Both the position numbers and the translations under genes were made by a program. The notes under the pieces were generated by a model. That model was not told where the DNA came from, ran no database searches, and worked only from the letters and a program-made list of their open reading frames with translations. From contig JABMCL010001132.1 in assembly GCA_018857735.1 (NCBI GenBank), forward strand, positions 200,001-264,000: a stretch of 64,000 bases of DNA, read 5' to 3'. Each line of letters starts with the position of its first letter. Position 1 is the first letter of the stretch. The DNA is from Alviniconcha marisindica (taxonomy: Eukaryota > Mollusca > Gastropoda > Provannidae). Positions 59,160 to 64,000 of the stretch are shown one piece after another.

Positions 59160-61940
59160 CCGTCCATGCACACCCTCTACCAAACAGATTAAGTAATGCT
59201 TTGAATGCCTCCTCTTACCTTTCTAGTGGCTGTGTGTCTAGACCCTCTCATATGGCCTGTAGAATCTAAGATTTGGCATGTGGGGATTGTCAGTTTGGAG
59301 CCCATTTGGTCCACCCATGCTAAAAATCAAAAAGAAACACATGGCTCTCTGAGAGTGTCAGAGTTGTCAAACTCAAAGTCTGAAGATTTTTTTGATTTTT
59401 TTTCTGTTGTGAAAGAAAGGGATGTTGTAGAATTTCAGGGCTGTTTCTTGTAAATCTCATGTCTGGACCAAACATGCACTGTTTTCAGACACCAGCATGA
59501 GAAGTGGCTCTCTGAGAGTGTCAGAGTTGTCAAACTCAAAGTCTGAAGATTTTTTATAAAAAAAATTATGTTGTGAAAGAAGGGGATGTTGCTGAATTTC
59601 AGGGCTGTTTCTTGTAAATCTCATGTCTGGACCAAACATGCACTGTTTTCAGACACCAGCACGAGAAGTCGCTGATGAAGACCTTCTCCCACAGCAGCTT
59701 TGGGTCGTCAACAGGTCTCCACCGCTCCACCTCCCACGTGAACTCTGAGGAGAAGAAGAAGGAGACTGTGGGTGTGGACAAGCACTCCAGTGAGGAGAAG
59801 GAGAAGGCCAAGCTTGAGCTGGTCAAAGTGGATGTGGACAACAACATGGTGAGTGTAGCCTCCCATATTGGATCTGTGCTTCATCCATTCACATTTGTGC
59901 AATTGTTGCCTAGCAGGTTTGTAGGTGACTGTATGGTTGGATGAGTAGACTTGATATTAGCAAGATACGGTACAGATATTCTTCTTCTTTTTGTTTTTAC
60001 TTCTTCTTTCAGCTTTTCATCACTGGAGTATTTTTTTGCTTTTGTGCTCCATCTTTTTCTTTTCTTTTTTCACCCTGATATAACTGCACTGGTTGACTGG
60101 GCGTAAAACAGTTTACTTACATTTTTTTTTTTTTTTAAATCTGTGTTTCTGTCTTCATAATCCTGTGTGTCTATCTACTGCTTTCCTACCCCCGACTCCA
60201 TTCCCCAACTGTCTCTGTGTTGCTGTTACTCCCAAACACTGCACACCACAGCAAGAGAATACATTTTAGCTGAGGCGTTCTTTTCCTTTAATCAAGCAAG
60301 CACCTTTGAATAAAGTTCTGAAAATTGTGTTACAACTTTACATTTATGACCATGTGTTCTCTGGCGCTGCTTTGAACAGTTTTCAGTTTCTGAAATGAAG
60401 ATTTTACACATGATCATATCAAATCCCACACATTTAACTCTAGAACGATGTGCACTAATGTTTATAAAATACACATAGTCACTAGCTGAGGTGGTTTATT
60501 TGATAGCAGAATTTTCCTGTGGAAGAGAGAAAAAAGCAAGAAGTGACAGATATTCAATCATTAATTTTGAAATATTGTGTAATAATAAAGGCAGTAGTAA
60601 AACTGGCCTCTGAGCCTACTCTATTCATGCATTTCTGGTGTCTTCTGTAACATGTCAGACACTGACTGATGACATAACGTAATGCACAAGTAACCCACTT
60701 CCTGTCACCATGTCAGTTTGTTTCTTGCATTTATGTACACAAGAGATGTCAAGCTTTTATTTCCAAATAAGAACACTTTAAAAAAAAAATCATTGAATTT
60801 TTTACCATCTATGTCACTAATTTGACCAGTGTTCAGGAGAATGCCCCATTTAAAAAAACAAAAATTGTATATATATTTGTGAAGGTATGCATAGTAACTA
60901 GCATATATAATGCATGTATTTTTGAGGATATGTCTCCAAATTTATAGGTGTACATCTCTGTACACATACACATAAAATGTTTTTTGTTTTAAAAAAATAT
61001 TTGAAAAATCTGCTGCTTTCAAAAGTTCCCTGTTTAAGCCTGTAGTGGGTCAGAATATAGTTTTGTGTGCCGTGTCTCAGATTTGAGCTTTCACTGTCAT
61101 TCATCTGCATTTCCCCCATTCCTCATCCAATGCAAACTGCTAAGTGTCATGATCAGTGAATCAGACTTGACTTGTTGCTGGATGACCTGTGTTCCACCTT
61201 CATATTGATCAATCAAAATGGTATTTCTATGGTGCAGATCCATATATTTTCTAAATGCCTCACATAATGCAAAACTGTAATAATACTACAATGTAAAACA
61301 AACTTGAAAACACTCATACATGCCCTCAAAATAATATACACTTATACATAATAACAATACTGTACAACACACACATAGCCAGAATTGTTGTTCTTATATA
61401 TACACATTTTCCATTGATTTAAAAATATTTTTCTTGTCCTTTGTTTCATTATACTGTTTTGGCACAGTTGTTTTAGAGAAGGAAATGGTTTTGCACATGA
61501 GTGTTGTGCATAATGTGTTTGCATAAGTTTGTATTTGCATGAGTGCAGTCATGCACCTGTGTGTGTGTGCGTGCGTGCTTGTGTTTAGGTGTGTGTGCAC
61601 ACCCACAAAAGTGTGCTTTGTCTAGTTAGGGTGTTTTGTGCATAGTTATTTTCAAATAAAATCTCTTTTTCTCTCTCTTTTTTCTGTGCTGTTTTGAGTA
61701 TCTAAAATAAAATATCTGTTATGTCTGATCTTTTTGGATTAGTTTATTCATTAACATGTTTGTTTATTGATTTATTTGGATCACTCACTGTTCATCCTTG
61801 TGGCAGTTGAATAAACCGGTGTTGGGTTTCTCTCCCTCTGCCTGGCTCAGGCAATAGGCGATGGGCTGTCTCCTGGAGAGTTCCAAGTGGAAGATCACGT
61901 GATTTTTAGGGAAAGTTATGTGCACCTCTCAGATAAACTG
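38969..61940 (+). CDS. SLC4A2/3-like: AE-type SLC4 anion exchanger, N-terminal cytoplasmic region (multi-exon, 3' incomplete)
   Basis: Band 3-family Cl-/HCO3- exchangers of the plasma membrane swap chloride for bicarbonate and set intracellular pH. Twelve phase-consistent exons (38969-39004, 40112-40300, 40739-40988, 42104-42342, 43812-44204, 44724-45021, 46520-46658, 48060-48241, 48638-48786, 49437-49617, 51526-51661, 59653-59848) give 2388 nt or 796 codons; a probable thirteenth is 61851-61940. Family identity comes from motifs I know from vertebrate AE2/AE3: [57 protein letters not shown] and LLLKHKH. These match the AE branch better than Na+-bicarbonate cotransporters (AE2 has SHRFEDVPGVRR and HEVFVELNEL). 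The leader before HRF is long and low-complexity, as in AE2/AE3 and unlike the shorter AE1. The transmembrane domain is not in the window. Whether it is the single ancestral AE gene or a paralogue cannot be told here. Confidence 0.9.
39693..39778. repeat. Long inverted repeat (hairpin) in intron 1
   Basis: Arms 39693-39732 and 39739-39778 pair at 37 of 40 positions around a six-A loop. The right arm is also part of the tandem unit that follows, so the left arm is an inverted copy of that unit. Confidence 0.93.
39770..40130 (+). repeat. Tandem array carrying the exon-2 acceptor and exon start
   Basis: Four copies, period 101-104 bp. Each has CATGATGTTTGGACATGTCT, GTGTGAACAG and then exon-like CACTCNCCGGAAGAGCTTGT. 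Exon-like starts fall at 39803, 39904 and 40008, with the true exon at 40112. Frames from the three decoys stop within about 13 codons (at TAG or in GGTTTAAAAA). Confidence 0.92.
40112..40300 (+). CDS. SLC4A2/3-like: AE exon 2 (acidic leader)
   Basis: 63 codons, phase 0 to phase 0, beginning [20 protein letters not shown] and ending with LSWQPAR before a GTTAGT donor. The product is acidic and low in hydrophobics, matching the poorly conserved N-terminal leader of AE2/AE3. The acceptor (GTGTGAACAG) has almost no polypyrimidine tract, which is odd. The reason is visible: the acceptor and first exon bases are the last copy of a roughly 104-bp tandem repeat filling the end of intron 1. Start chosen because it is the only AG that keeps phase with exon 1. 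Confidence 0.8.
40541..40626. repeat. Tandem duplication, period about 42 bp
   Basis: Two perfect copies of GTGGGCCTCTATTACAGTAT followed by TAGCTTTCTGCCCCACTGCA in intron 2. Confidence 0.93.
40739..40988 (+). CDS. SLC4A2/3-like: AE exon 3
   Basis: Acceptor TTTTGTCCAG and donor GTATGT bound 83 codons plus one base (ends phase 1). The peptide starts [19 protein letters not shown] and ends with [13 protein letters not shown]. The ending aligns in spirit with the vertebrate AE2 stretch where an acidic Asp/Tyr segment runs into His/Arg residues (DFEYHRQS). It contains several Ser/Thr-Pro and Arg-x-x-Ser sites that could be phosphorylated, which is inference only. Third-position variation and long open frame support coding. 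Confidence 0.85.
41440..42155 (+). repeat. Tandem array carrying the exon-4 acceptor and exon start
   Basis: Nine copies of GTGTGCAG followed by GTCATCGACGATTCTCGTTC. The CAG acceptors end at 41459, 41539, 41605, 41690, 41778, 41866, 41945, 42024 and, for the true exon, 42103. The last units are exactly 79 bp apart and the older ones 66-88 bp. The unit includes about 50 exon bases up to GTCCATGT, then returns to intron sequence (TCCTCCAAGTGATATGGATC). Confidence 0.93.
42104..42342 (+). CDS. SLC4A2/3-like: AE exon 4 (polylysine exon)
   Basis: The exon starts two bases into a codon after TGTGTGCAG, which is forced by the phase-1 end of exon 3; this gives [18 protein letters not shown], resembling AE2 HRQSSHHIHHPLSTHL. 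It then carries a run of about 14 consecutive Lys/Arg residues coded by AAG-rich triplets, followed by [20 protein letters not shown], like AE2 TPTIEEGEEDED. It ends in phase 0 at a GTGAGT donor. The acceptor and about 50 exon bases are the last copy of a roughly 79-bp tandem repeat that fills the end of intron 3. Confidence 0.88.
42343..43811. other. AE intron 4
   Basis: No element fully resolved. CTTAACTGGGCGTAAAACAC at 43119-43138 and the GAGGTGACCCTATGTGGTTG motif at 43450-43494 are ends of dispersed repeats. GTATGTATGTTTTATGTTTG is repeated at 43304-43350. Confidence 0.5.
43812..44204 (+). CDS. SLC4A2/3-like: AE exon 5 (acidic, with EASPxHR repeats)
   Basis: 131 codons, phase 0 to 0, acceptor TGGTTTGCAG and donor GTGAGT. 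It begins [20 protein letters not shown], continuing the acidic patch of exon 4, then runs into an imperfect Ser-Pro-His-Arg repeat (units like [42 protein letters not shown]; roughly residues 57-122 of the exon). I know of no such repeat in vertebrate AE proteins; it looks like an in-frame expansion in a disordered region. Exon end chosen by donor and by phase with exon 6. Confidence 0.87.
44724..45021 (+). CDS. SLC4A2/3-like: AE exon 6
   Basis: 99 codons plus one base (ends phase 1). Acceptor CCATTTGTTCAG keeps phase with exon 5 and yields [18 protein letters not shown], comparable to the VQFFLQEDD motif of AE2 placed just after the acidic patch. The rest is Ser-rich ([20 protein letters not shown], then [20 protein letters not shown] and [20 protein letters not shown]). 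Donor is G|GTGAGT. RKLS is a good basophilic kinase motif, as inference. Confidence 0.85.
45250..45878. mobile_element. TIR element with TTA target duplication (Harbinger-like MITE)
   Basis: The ends AGCCCGTTCTTAACTGGGC and the reverse complement of the right end, AGCCCATTCTTAATTGGGC, continue as a roughly 33-bp inverted repeat. The element spans 45253-45875 (623 bp) with TTA directly on both sides. A TTA (TWA) duplication is typical of PIF/Harbinger transposons. It carries no transposase. Near the right end CCAACTAGGTTCGC units are duplicated. Inserted in AE intron 6. Confidence 0.8.
45879..46519. other. Rest of AE intron 6
   Basis: No gene or element recognised before exon 7. Confidence 0.5.
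46520..46658 (+). CDS. SLC4A2/3-like: AE exon 7
   Basis: Acceptor GCTGTTGTCCAG; two bases complete a Gly codon from exon 6, then [20 protein letters not shown] and a Ser/Thr/Pro-rich stretch ending MKRVP with two bases left over. Donor GTAAGG. Short and poorly conserved, but phase fits on both sides and the frame is open. It sits about where AE2 has its HRSYNLQERRR segment. Confidence 0.83.
46690..46930 (-). mobile_element. tRNA-derived SINE, 3' part
   Basis: Shares TGTCACCACCAGAATGACTG, AAGATGGGCAGCGATGAGAG and GGACAAAGTCACAAGACTGT with the family; the tRNA-like head is missing. It also shares TAATGCCGAGTTGTCTCC-like text with the 54.6-kb copy. Lies in AE intron 7. Confidence 0.8.
47165..47960. 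repeat. 61-62-bp minisatellite in AE intron 7
   Basis: About twelve copies of GTGATGATGCTGTGGAGGTA, GATACATATATGTTATTACA and CAGTGACAGATGAGGGTGAT. The copies are similar but not identical. Unlike the arrays before exons 2, 4 and 12, this unit does not include exon sequence that I can see. Confidence 0.93.
48060..48241 (+). CDS. SLC4A2/3-like: AE exon 8 (His-rich)
   Basis: The acceptor is TGTGAGCAG, with CTCCCTTCTG in front. One base completes a Ser codon, then [20 protein letters not shown], followed by [16 protein letters not shown] and a phase-1 end at GTGAGT. The end matches the AE2 segment ATADLDLMKS that precedes HRFEDVPG. The His/Arg cluster recalls basic His-rich leaders found across the SLC4 family. 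GAG and CAG lie side by side (NAGNAG), so an alternative start adding one Ser is possible. Confidence 0.9.
48545..48582. repeat. (TG)n microsatellite in AE intron 8
   Basis: Short TG tract with one TA interruption. Confidence 0.95.
48638..48786 (+). CDS. SLC4A2/3-like: AE exon 9 (HRFAELPG exon)
   Basis: Acceptor GTCTTTACAG; two bases complete Ser, then [19 protein letters not shown], a clear counterpart of the AE2 HRFEDVPGVRR motif. A basic linker follows ([18 protein letters not shown]) and the exon ends PHE in phase 0 at GTGATG. The next exon supplies VFVELDEL, giving the conserved HEVFVEL across the join. Confidence 0.94.
48883..49121. mobile_element. Small MITE in AE intron 9
   Basis: TIRs of about 28 bp: TCCACTTTTAGCCCCGTCGG at 48897 and its counterpart at the right end (reverse complement TCCACTTTTAGCCCCGTTGG). 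The element is about 225 bp and is flanked by TTTTGC(C) at 48883 and 49115, a 6-7-bp target duplication. Non-coding; superfamily not assigned. Confidence 0.75.
49437..49617 (+). CDS. SLC4A2/3-like: AE exon 10 (ARWIKFEED core of the cytoplasmic domain)
   Basis: 60 codons plus one base. It encodes [38 protein letters not shown] and [20 protein letters not shown], the most conserved block of AE cytoplasmic domains. From the literature on mouse AE2, the [12 protein letters not shown] segment is important for pH sensing; here it is [12 protein letters not shown], with Lys for Thr. Acceptor AACTGCAG, donor G|GTGAGT. The coding stretch CTGTCCTTTCACAG itself looks like a 3' splice site. Decayed copies of this exon's 3' half lie in the next intron. 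Confidence 0.97.
49866..50069 (+). CDS. ORF opposite the THAP frame, with QPYQFEP motif
   Basis: Reads [20 protein letters not shown] and [19 protein letters not shown] before entering a palindrome. The acidic start with PYQFEP resembles, from memory, N-termini of many invertebrate proteins annotated as P2X7-like; that link is weak. It overlaps the THAP frame in the opposite direction, so the two probably met by internal deletion. Confidence 0.35.
   Translation: MANSSSEDETDTLPERPTRIQPYQFEPARQDFERVPEHRVSFEANPMRYSMGFAKSHSPKCSLHKWA
49934..50221 (-). CDS. THAP-domain zinc finger ORF inside the TTAA element
   Basis: Reads [20 protein letters not shown] from an ATG at 50221, then [14 protein letters not shown] and [16 protein letters not shown]. 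The C2CH pattern (Cys5, Cys10, then CSEH), the Pro in HELPRN, the Trp in RKWIKF and the Phe after CSEH fit the THAP DNA-binding domain. The C-terminal AVPxxF motif is absent: the frame leaves THAP-like sequence after GFASKL and stops after LAGSN. It may be a first exon or a deletion product of the transposon-encoded protein. Whether it is expressed is unknown. Confidence 0.7.
   Translation of the reverse strand: MPAYCVAANCNNSQTTPCITMHELPRNRPAVRRKWIKFIQFKRADFLAAPHHAHLCSEHFGECDFANPMEYRMGFASKLTRCSGTLSKSCLAGSN
49995..50026. repeat. Palindrome in the THAP element
   Basis: Arms GCAAACCCCATG (49995-50006) and CATGGGGTTTGC (50015-50026) are perfect around an 8-base loop. Because of it both strands encode a nearly identical peptide ([11 protein letters not shown] on +, [11 protein letters not shown] on -). 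Confidence 0.92.
50829..51160 (+). pseudogene. Decayed tandem copies of the 3' half of AE exon 10
   Basis: Copy A at about 50829-50915 (GCCTCATGTGGCCTG, CTCTTTTCACAGTCTGCTGA, then CCAAGGTGGGTGAGT) and copy B at about 50957-51045 (AAACCTCTTGTGACCTTCC, TTTTCACAGTCCGCTGGAGC, then CCTCGAGTGAG) match exon 10 from GCAAGCCTCACGTGGCC to GAGCAAGGTGAGT. A third, weak copy lies near 51093-51160. Spacing is about 131-137 bp. All have frameshifts or stops relative to [19 protein letters not shown], so they are relics. Confidence 0.82.
51526..51661 (+). CDS. SLC4A2/3-like: AE exon 11
   Basis: Begins with two bases completing Gly, then [20 protein letters not shown] and [17 protein letters not shown], matching AE2 AVLLDLDQQTLPG and EDRANVLRALLLKH with the same spacing to exon 10. 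It ends in phase 2 at AA|GTAAGT. The acceptor is AAG (GTGTGTTCAAG), weaker than the usual CAG/TAG, and is set by the required phase and the homology. Confidence 0.95.
51662..54599. other. AE intron 11, left part
   Basis: No exon recognised. Holds C runs at 52242-52263 and 52717-52745, TG/GA tracts at 52984-53050, a stretch of diverged GTGTGTCTGTGAAGGGAAATG-like units at 53050-53470 (period near 60-75 bp) and a CA tract at 54236-54260. Confidence 0.5.
54600..54910 (-). mobile_element. tRNA-derived SINE copy in AE intron 11
   Basis: Shares CTACACTGTCACCACCAGCA, AAGATGGGCAGTGATGAGAG and TGGAATTGAACCGAGACCC with the family; the tRNA-like head (reverse) lies at about 54855-54908. Confidence 0.82.
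54927..55038. repeat. Tandem duplication, period 56 bp
   Basis: Two perfect copies of CCTCCAGTGGTGTATATACC, CTCCATTTCAGGCACACTCA and GCAACACAGGTATGTA, immediately beside the SINE head. Confidence 0.95.
55039..57342. other. AE intron 11, middle part
   Basis: No exon or element recognised; CpG-poor. Confidence 0.45.
57343..57480. repeat. Short tandem repeat, about 5 copies of about 28 bp
   Basis: CATGGGGAAATGAATACTAG plus CTTAT units; the last two copies diverge. Confidence 0.93.
57790..57905. repeat. Degenerate GGGTCA-GTTGGTT repeat
   Basis: TGGGTCAGTTGGTTGGGTCA and related 11-19-bp units recur through this stretch of intron 11. Confidence 0.7.
57906..59085. other. AE intron 11, right part
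   Basis: No exon recognised; AT-rich with T runs near 58690. Confidence 0.45.
59086..59158. repeat. (CA)n microsatellite
   Basis: About 35 CA units in intron 11. Confidence 0.98.
59343..59668 (+). repeat. Tandem duplication carrying the exon-12 acceptor and exon start
   Basis: Two copies of a 163-164-bp block from GGCTCTCTGAGAGTGTCAGA to TGCACTGTTTTCAG plus exon-like ACACCAGCAYGAGAAGT. The decoy exon start is 59489 and the true exon start is 59653. The decoy frame reads [18 protein letters not shown] and then stops. Confidence 0.94.
59653..59848 (+). CDS. SLC4A2/3-like: AE exon 12
   Basis: One base completes Lys from exon 11 across an 8-kb intron, then [20 protein letters not shown], corresponding to AE2 LLLKHSHPSDEKDF. 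A charged linker follows ([20 protein letters not shown]) and the exon ends KVDVDNNM in phase 0 at GTGAGT. The acceptor is TGCACTGTTTTCAG. A roughly 163-bp direct repeat upstream duplicates this acceptor and the first 16 or so exon bases. Confidence 0.92.
59849..61850. other. AE intron 12
   Basis: No exon recognised. GGTTGACTGGGCGTAAAACA at 60091-60110 marks the end of a dispersed repeat also seen at 30.03 and 43.12 kb. Confidence 0.45.
61851..61940 (+). CDS. SLC4A2/3-like: Probable AE exon 13
   Basis: A pyrimidine-rich tract ending CTGCCTGGCTCAG is followed by 30 open codons, phase 0 to 0, starting [19 protein letters not shown] and ending YVHLSDKL, then a GTAATG donor. It fits the phase left by exon 12 and lies in the right place. 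The peptide does not match a segment I know from vertebrate AE proteins, so it may be a cassette exon or false. An alternative acceptor six bases downstream would drop Ala-Ile. Confidence 0.45.
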
Positions 61941-62640
61941 GTAATGTTCAAACCCTCCCTCAGTGCCTTTGGCTGATTTCTTCTCTTTTTCTTTTTGTAT
62001 TTTTTTGTTTGTTTTGATTTACTGTGCTTTTTTATATTATTTTTTTTAGCTTTCTATTGACCGGCTTTAGCTGTTCTGCAGAGGCATGCTTATAACCCAA
62101 GAAAGTTGGGCAGGAAAACAGCATGGCCAAAAATCCGCAGCTATTATTTGTATTTTATTTTGTTGCGCTTGTTTCTTTTCTTTTTTCTTTTTTCTTTTTT
62201 GTGATGTTGTTTTCGTATTTGTTCTGCTATGTTGTAAACATAGTAGCTCAGTACATACACTTGAAAAAAAGAAAAAGTCTTCTGTTGTAGTTTTCTTGAG
62301 TTCAGTTTCAGTTATTTATTTATTTTATTTAATTGTTTTATTTTGGGATTTTCTTTCATTTTTTTTTCTTTCATAAAAAAAAAAAATCATTCTTTTTTTT
62401 TTCTCCATTTTTTTTCATTGTTCTTCATACAGATTGGTTTGGAGATATTTTTAGAATGGTTAAAAGAGAGAGGGGAGGGAGGGGCAGAGAGAGAGGGTGG
62501 GACAGAGACAGGAGGGGGTGAGGTGTGGGGAGGGAGGGGTGGAGATTACTGGTTTTTAATGCCCTGTCAACTCGCTAGGTCAGAGCAAAGATGTGTTGTA
62601 TTTCATACTATACTTAGGAACAATTGATAAAAGTAGTGTG
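61941..62640. other. Non-coding, T-rich
   Basis: Long T and pyrimidine runs (61980-62420) then a GA/GGGA tract (62465-62545). TTTTTAATGCCCTGTCAACT at 62552-62571 resembles the reverse of the dispersed GACTGGGCGTAAAAC motif. Confidence 0.5.
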
Positions 62641-63515
62641 AAGGGGAAGGCTTTGCTCTGGTGAACGAATAATGGATTGTAGTATACTGTATGGTGAGGC
62701 TCCTGTTACATGGGTTGGTTGAATAATGAAGTATAGACAGAGTGTTCAGACAGACTCCTGTTACATGGGTTGGTTGAATAATGAAGTGTAGACTGTGTGC
62801 TGAGACAAACTCCTGTTACATGAGTTGGTTGCATAATGAGGGGTAGACTGTGTGTTCAGACTCCTGTTACATGGGTTGGTTGAATAATGAAGTATAGACT
62901 GTGTGTTAAGACAGACTCCTGTTACACGAGTTGGTTGAATAATGAGGTGTAGACTGTGTGTAGGTGTAGACTCCTGTTACATGAGTTGGTTGAATAATGA
63001 GGTGTAGACTGTGTGTAGGTGTAGACTCCTGTTACATGAGTTGGTTGCATAATGAAGTGTAGACTTTGTGTGTAAGGTGTAGACTCCTGTTACATGAGTT
63101 GGTTGCATAATGAGGTGTAGACTTTGTGTGTAGGTATAGACTCCTGTTACATGGTTGAATAATGAGGTGTAGACTGTGTGTAGGTATAGACTCCTGTTAC
63201 ATGGGTTGGTTGAATAATGAGGTGTAGACTGTGTGTATGTGTAGACTCCTGTTACATGAGTTGGTTGAATAATGAGGTGTAGACTGTGTGTATGTGTAGA
63301 CTCCTGTTACATGGGTTGGTTGAAAATGAGGTGTAGACTGTGTGTAGATGTAGATTCCTGTTACATGAGTTGGTTGAATAATGAGGTGTGAGTTGGTTGA
63401 ATAATGAGGTGTAGACTGTGTGTAGGTGTAGACTCCTGTTACATGAGTTGGTTGAATAATGAGGTGTAGACTGTGTGTAGGTGTAGACTCCTGTTACATG
63501 GGTTGGTTGGAGATG
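62640..63515. repeat. Minisatellite, about 15 copies of about 50-60 bp
   Basis: ACTCCTGTTACATGAGTTGG, TTGAATAATGAGGTGTAGAC and TGTGTGTAGGTGT repeat to the end of the array; lengths vary by internal duplication. Confidence 0.94.
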
Positions 63516-63669
63516 CATGATGCAACCGTAGGAGAAGCAATAAATTACATGATTATCAGCTATAACAGTGTACTAACTGTAGTCACTGTATGCTTTCAGC
63601 ATTTGCTCACATACTGTACTGCACACTTTTATGATCTACTCTAAATGGTAGTGACAAATGTTACCATTA

Positions 63670-63800
63670 GATCATCCACACCCACACATGTGTGTGCACA
63701 TCCACAGGCAAGTGTATACATATAGACACATGCATGCACACACTCACGCACGCATGCGCGCATGCACACAAACACACACACATGCAGACACAAATAAAGG
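63670..63800. repeat. Imperfect CA/CATG-rich simple repeat
   Basis: CACACATGTGTGTGCACA-like words and CGCATGCGCGCATGCAC near 63745, an alternating purine-pyrimidine stretch. Confidence 0.8.
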
Positions 63801-63953
63801 GACTGTGTACAAAGCTGTTTGAGTCCTAGCCAGTATTAAAAAGTACAGCATTGTTAAAGCCCTTTGTGTATTGTGAAAAGTGTTTTAGTTTTGCAAATGT
63901 TATAATTACGTTGTGACTGAGTCTCGCTTTTGACAAACTGTCCTTATGCTTAG

Positions 63954-63977
63954 CTGGAGACCATTACACCTGAAGTG
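63954..63977 (+). CDS. Possible 24-nt microexon of the AE gene
   Basis: CTTATGCTTAG is followed by eight open codons (LETITPEV) and a GTGAGA donor, phase 0 on both sides, so it would be compatible with exon 13. Signals this short arise easily by chance and the polypyrimidine tract is modest. Offered only as a candidate. Confidence 0.18.
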
Positions 63978-64000
63978 GTGAGATGTTTTTGTCTCCTCAC

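Overview
This window looks like animal nuclear DNA, most likely from a marine lophotrochozoan and plausibly a mollusc; the species cannot be fixed from sequence alone. The reasons are intron-rich coding sequence with GT-AG junctions, very many CA/TG, CT/GA and TA microsatellites, long poly-C/poly-G runs, a tRNA-derived SINE family, decayed LINE fragments, several TIR elements, and sharp shifts in CpG density of the kind seen in genomes with mosaic gene-body methylation. There are no operons or ribosome binding sites.

One gene is certain. On the + strand from about 38.9 kb to at least 59.8 kb lie twelve exons (a thirteenth is probable at 61.85 kb) of an anion exchanger of the SLC4 AE subfamily (AE2/AE3-like Cl-/HCO3- exchanger). 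All splice phases agree, giving 796 codons from the first in-frame ATG I can see to the end of exon 12. They encode only the N-terminal cytoplasmic region: a variable acidic/basic/His-rich leader, then the conserved core with motifs such as [22 protein letters not shown] and LLLDLE. The membrane-spanning transport domain must lie beyond the right edge, so the gene is cut by the window.

Layout. 0-11.7 kb: AT-rich, CpG-poor DNA with SINE and LINE pieces and no recognised gene, only one weak candidate terminal exon near 4.3 kb. 11.75-38 kb: CpG-rich, apparently intergenic or 5' regulatory DNA with long microsatellites, a SINE, a decayed LINE endonuclease, a LINE 3' end, a 77-bp minisatellite (34.6-36.2 kb), and two speculative upstream exons for the exchanger (26.2 and 32.8 kb). 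38-64 kb: CpG-poor exchanger gene body, with introns carrying a THAP-coding TTAA-flanked element (Kolobok-like), a Harbinger-like MITE, a 225-bp MITE, SINEs and minisatellites.

The most unusual signal is in the exchanger gene. At three exons (2, 4 and 12) a tandem repeat in the preceding intron contains the 3' splice site together with the first bases of the exon, so the true acceptor is the last of 2-9 near-identical acceptors. In intron 10, decayed tandem copies of the 3' half of exon 10 follow the true exon. Every decoy acceptor I traced leads to a premature stop. This recurrent duplication across exon edges is the best candidate for something undescribed.
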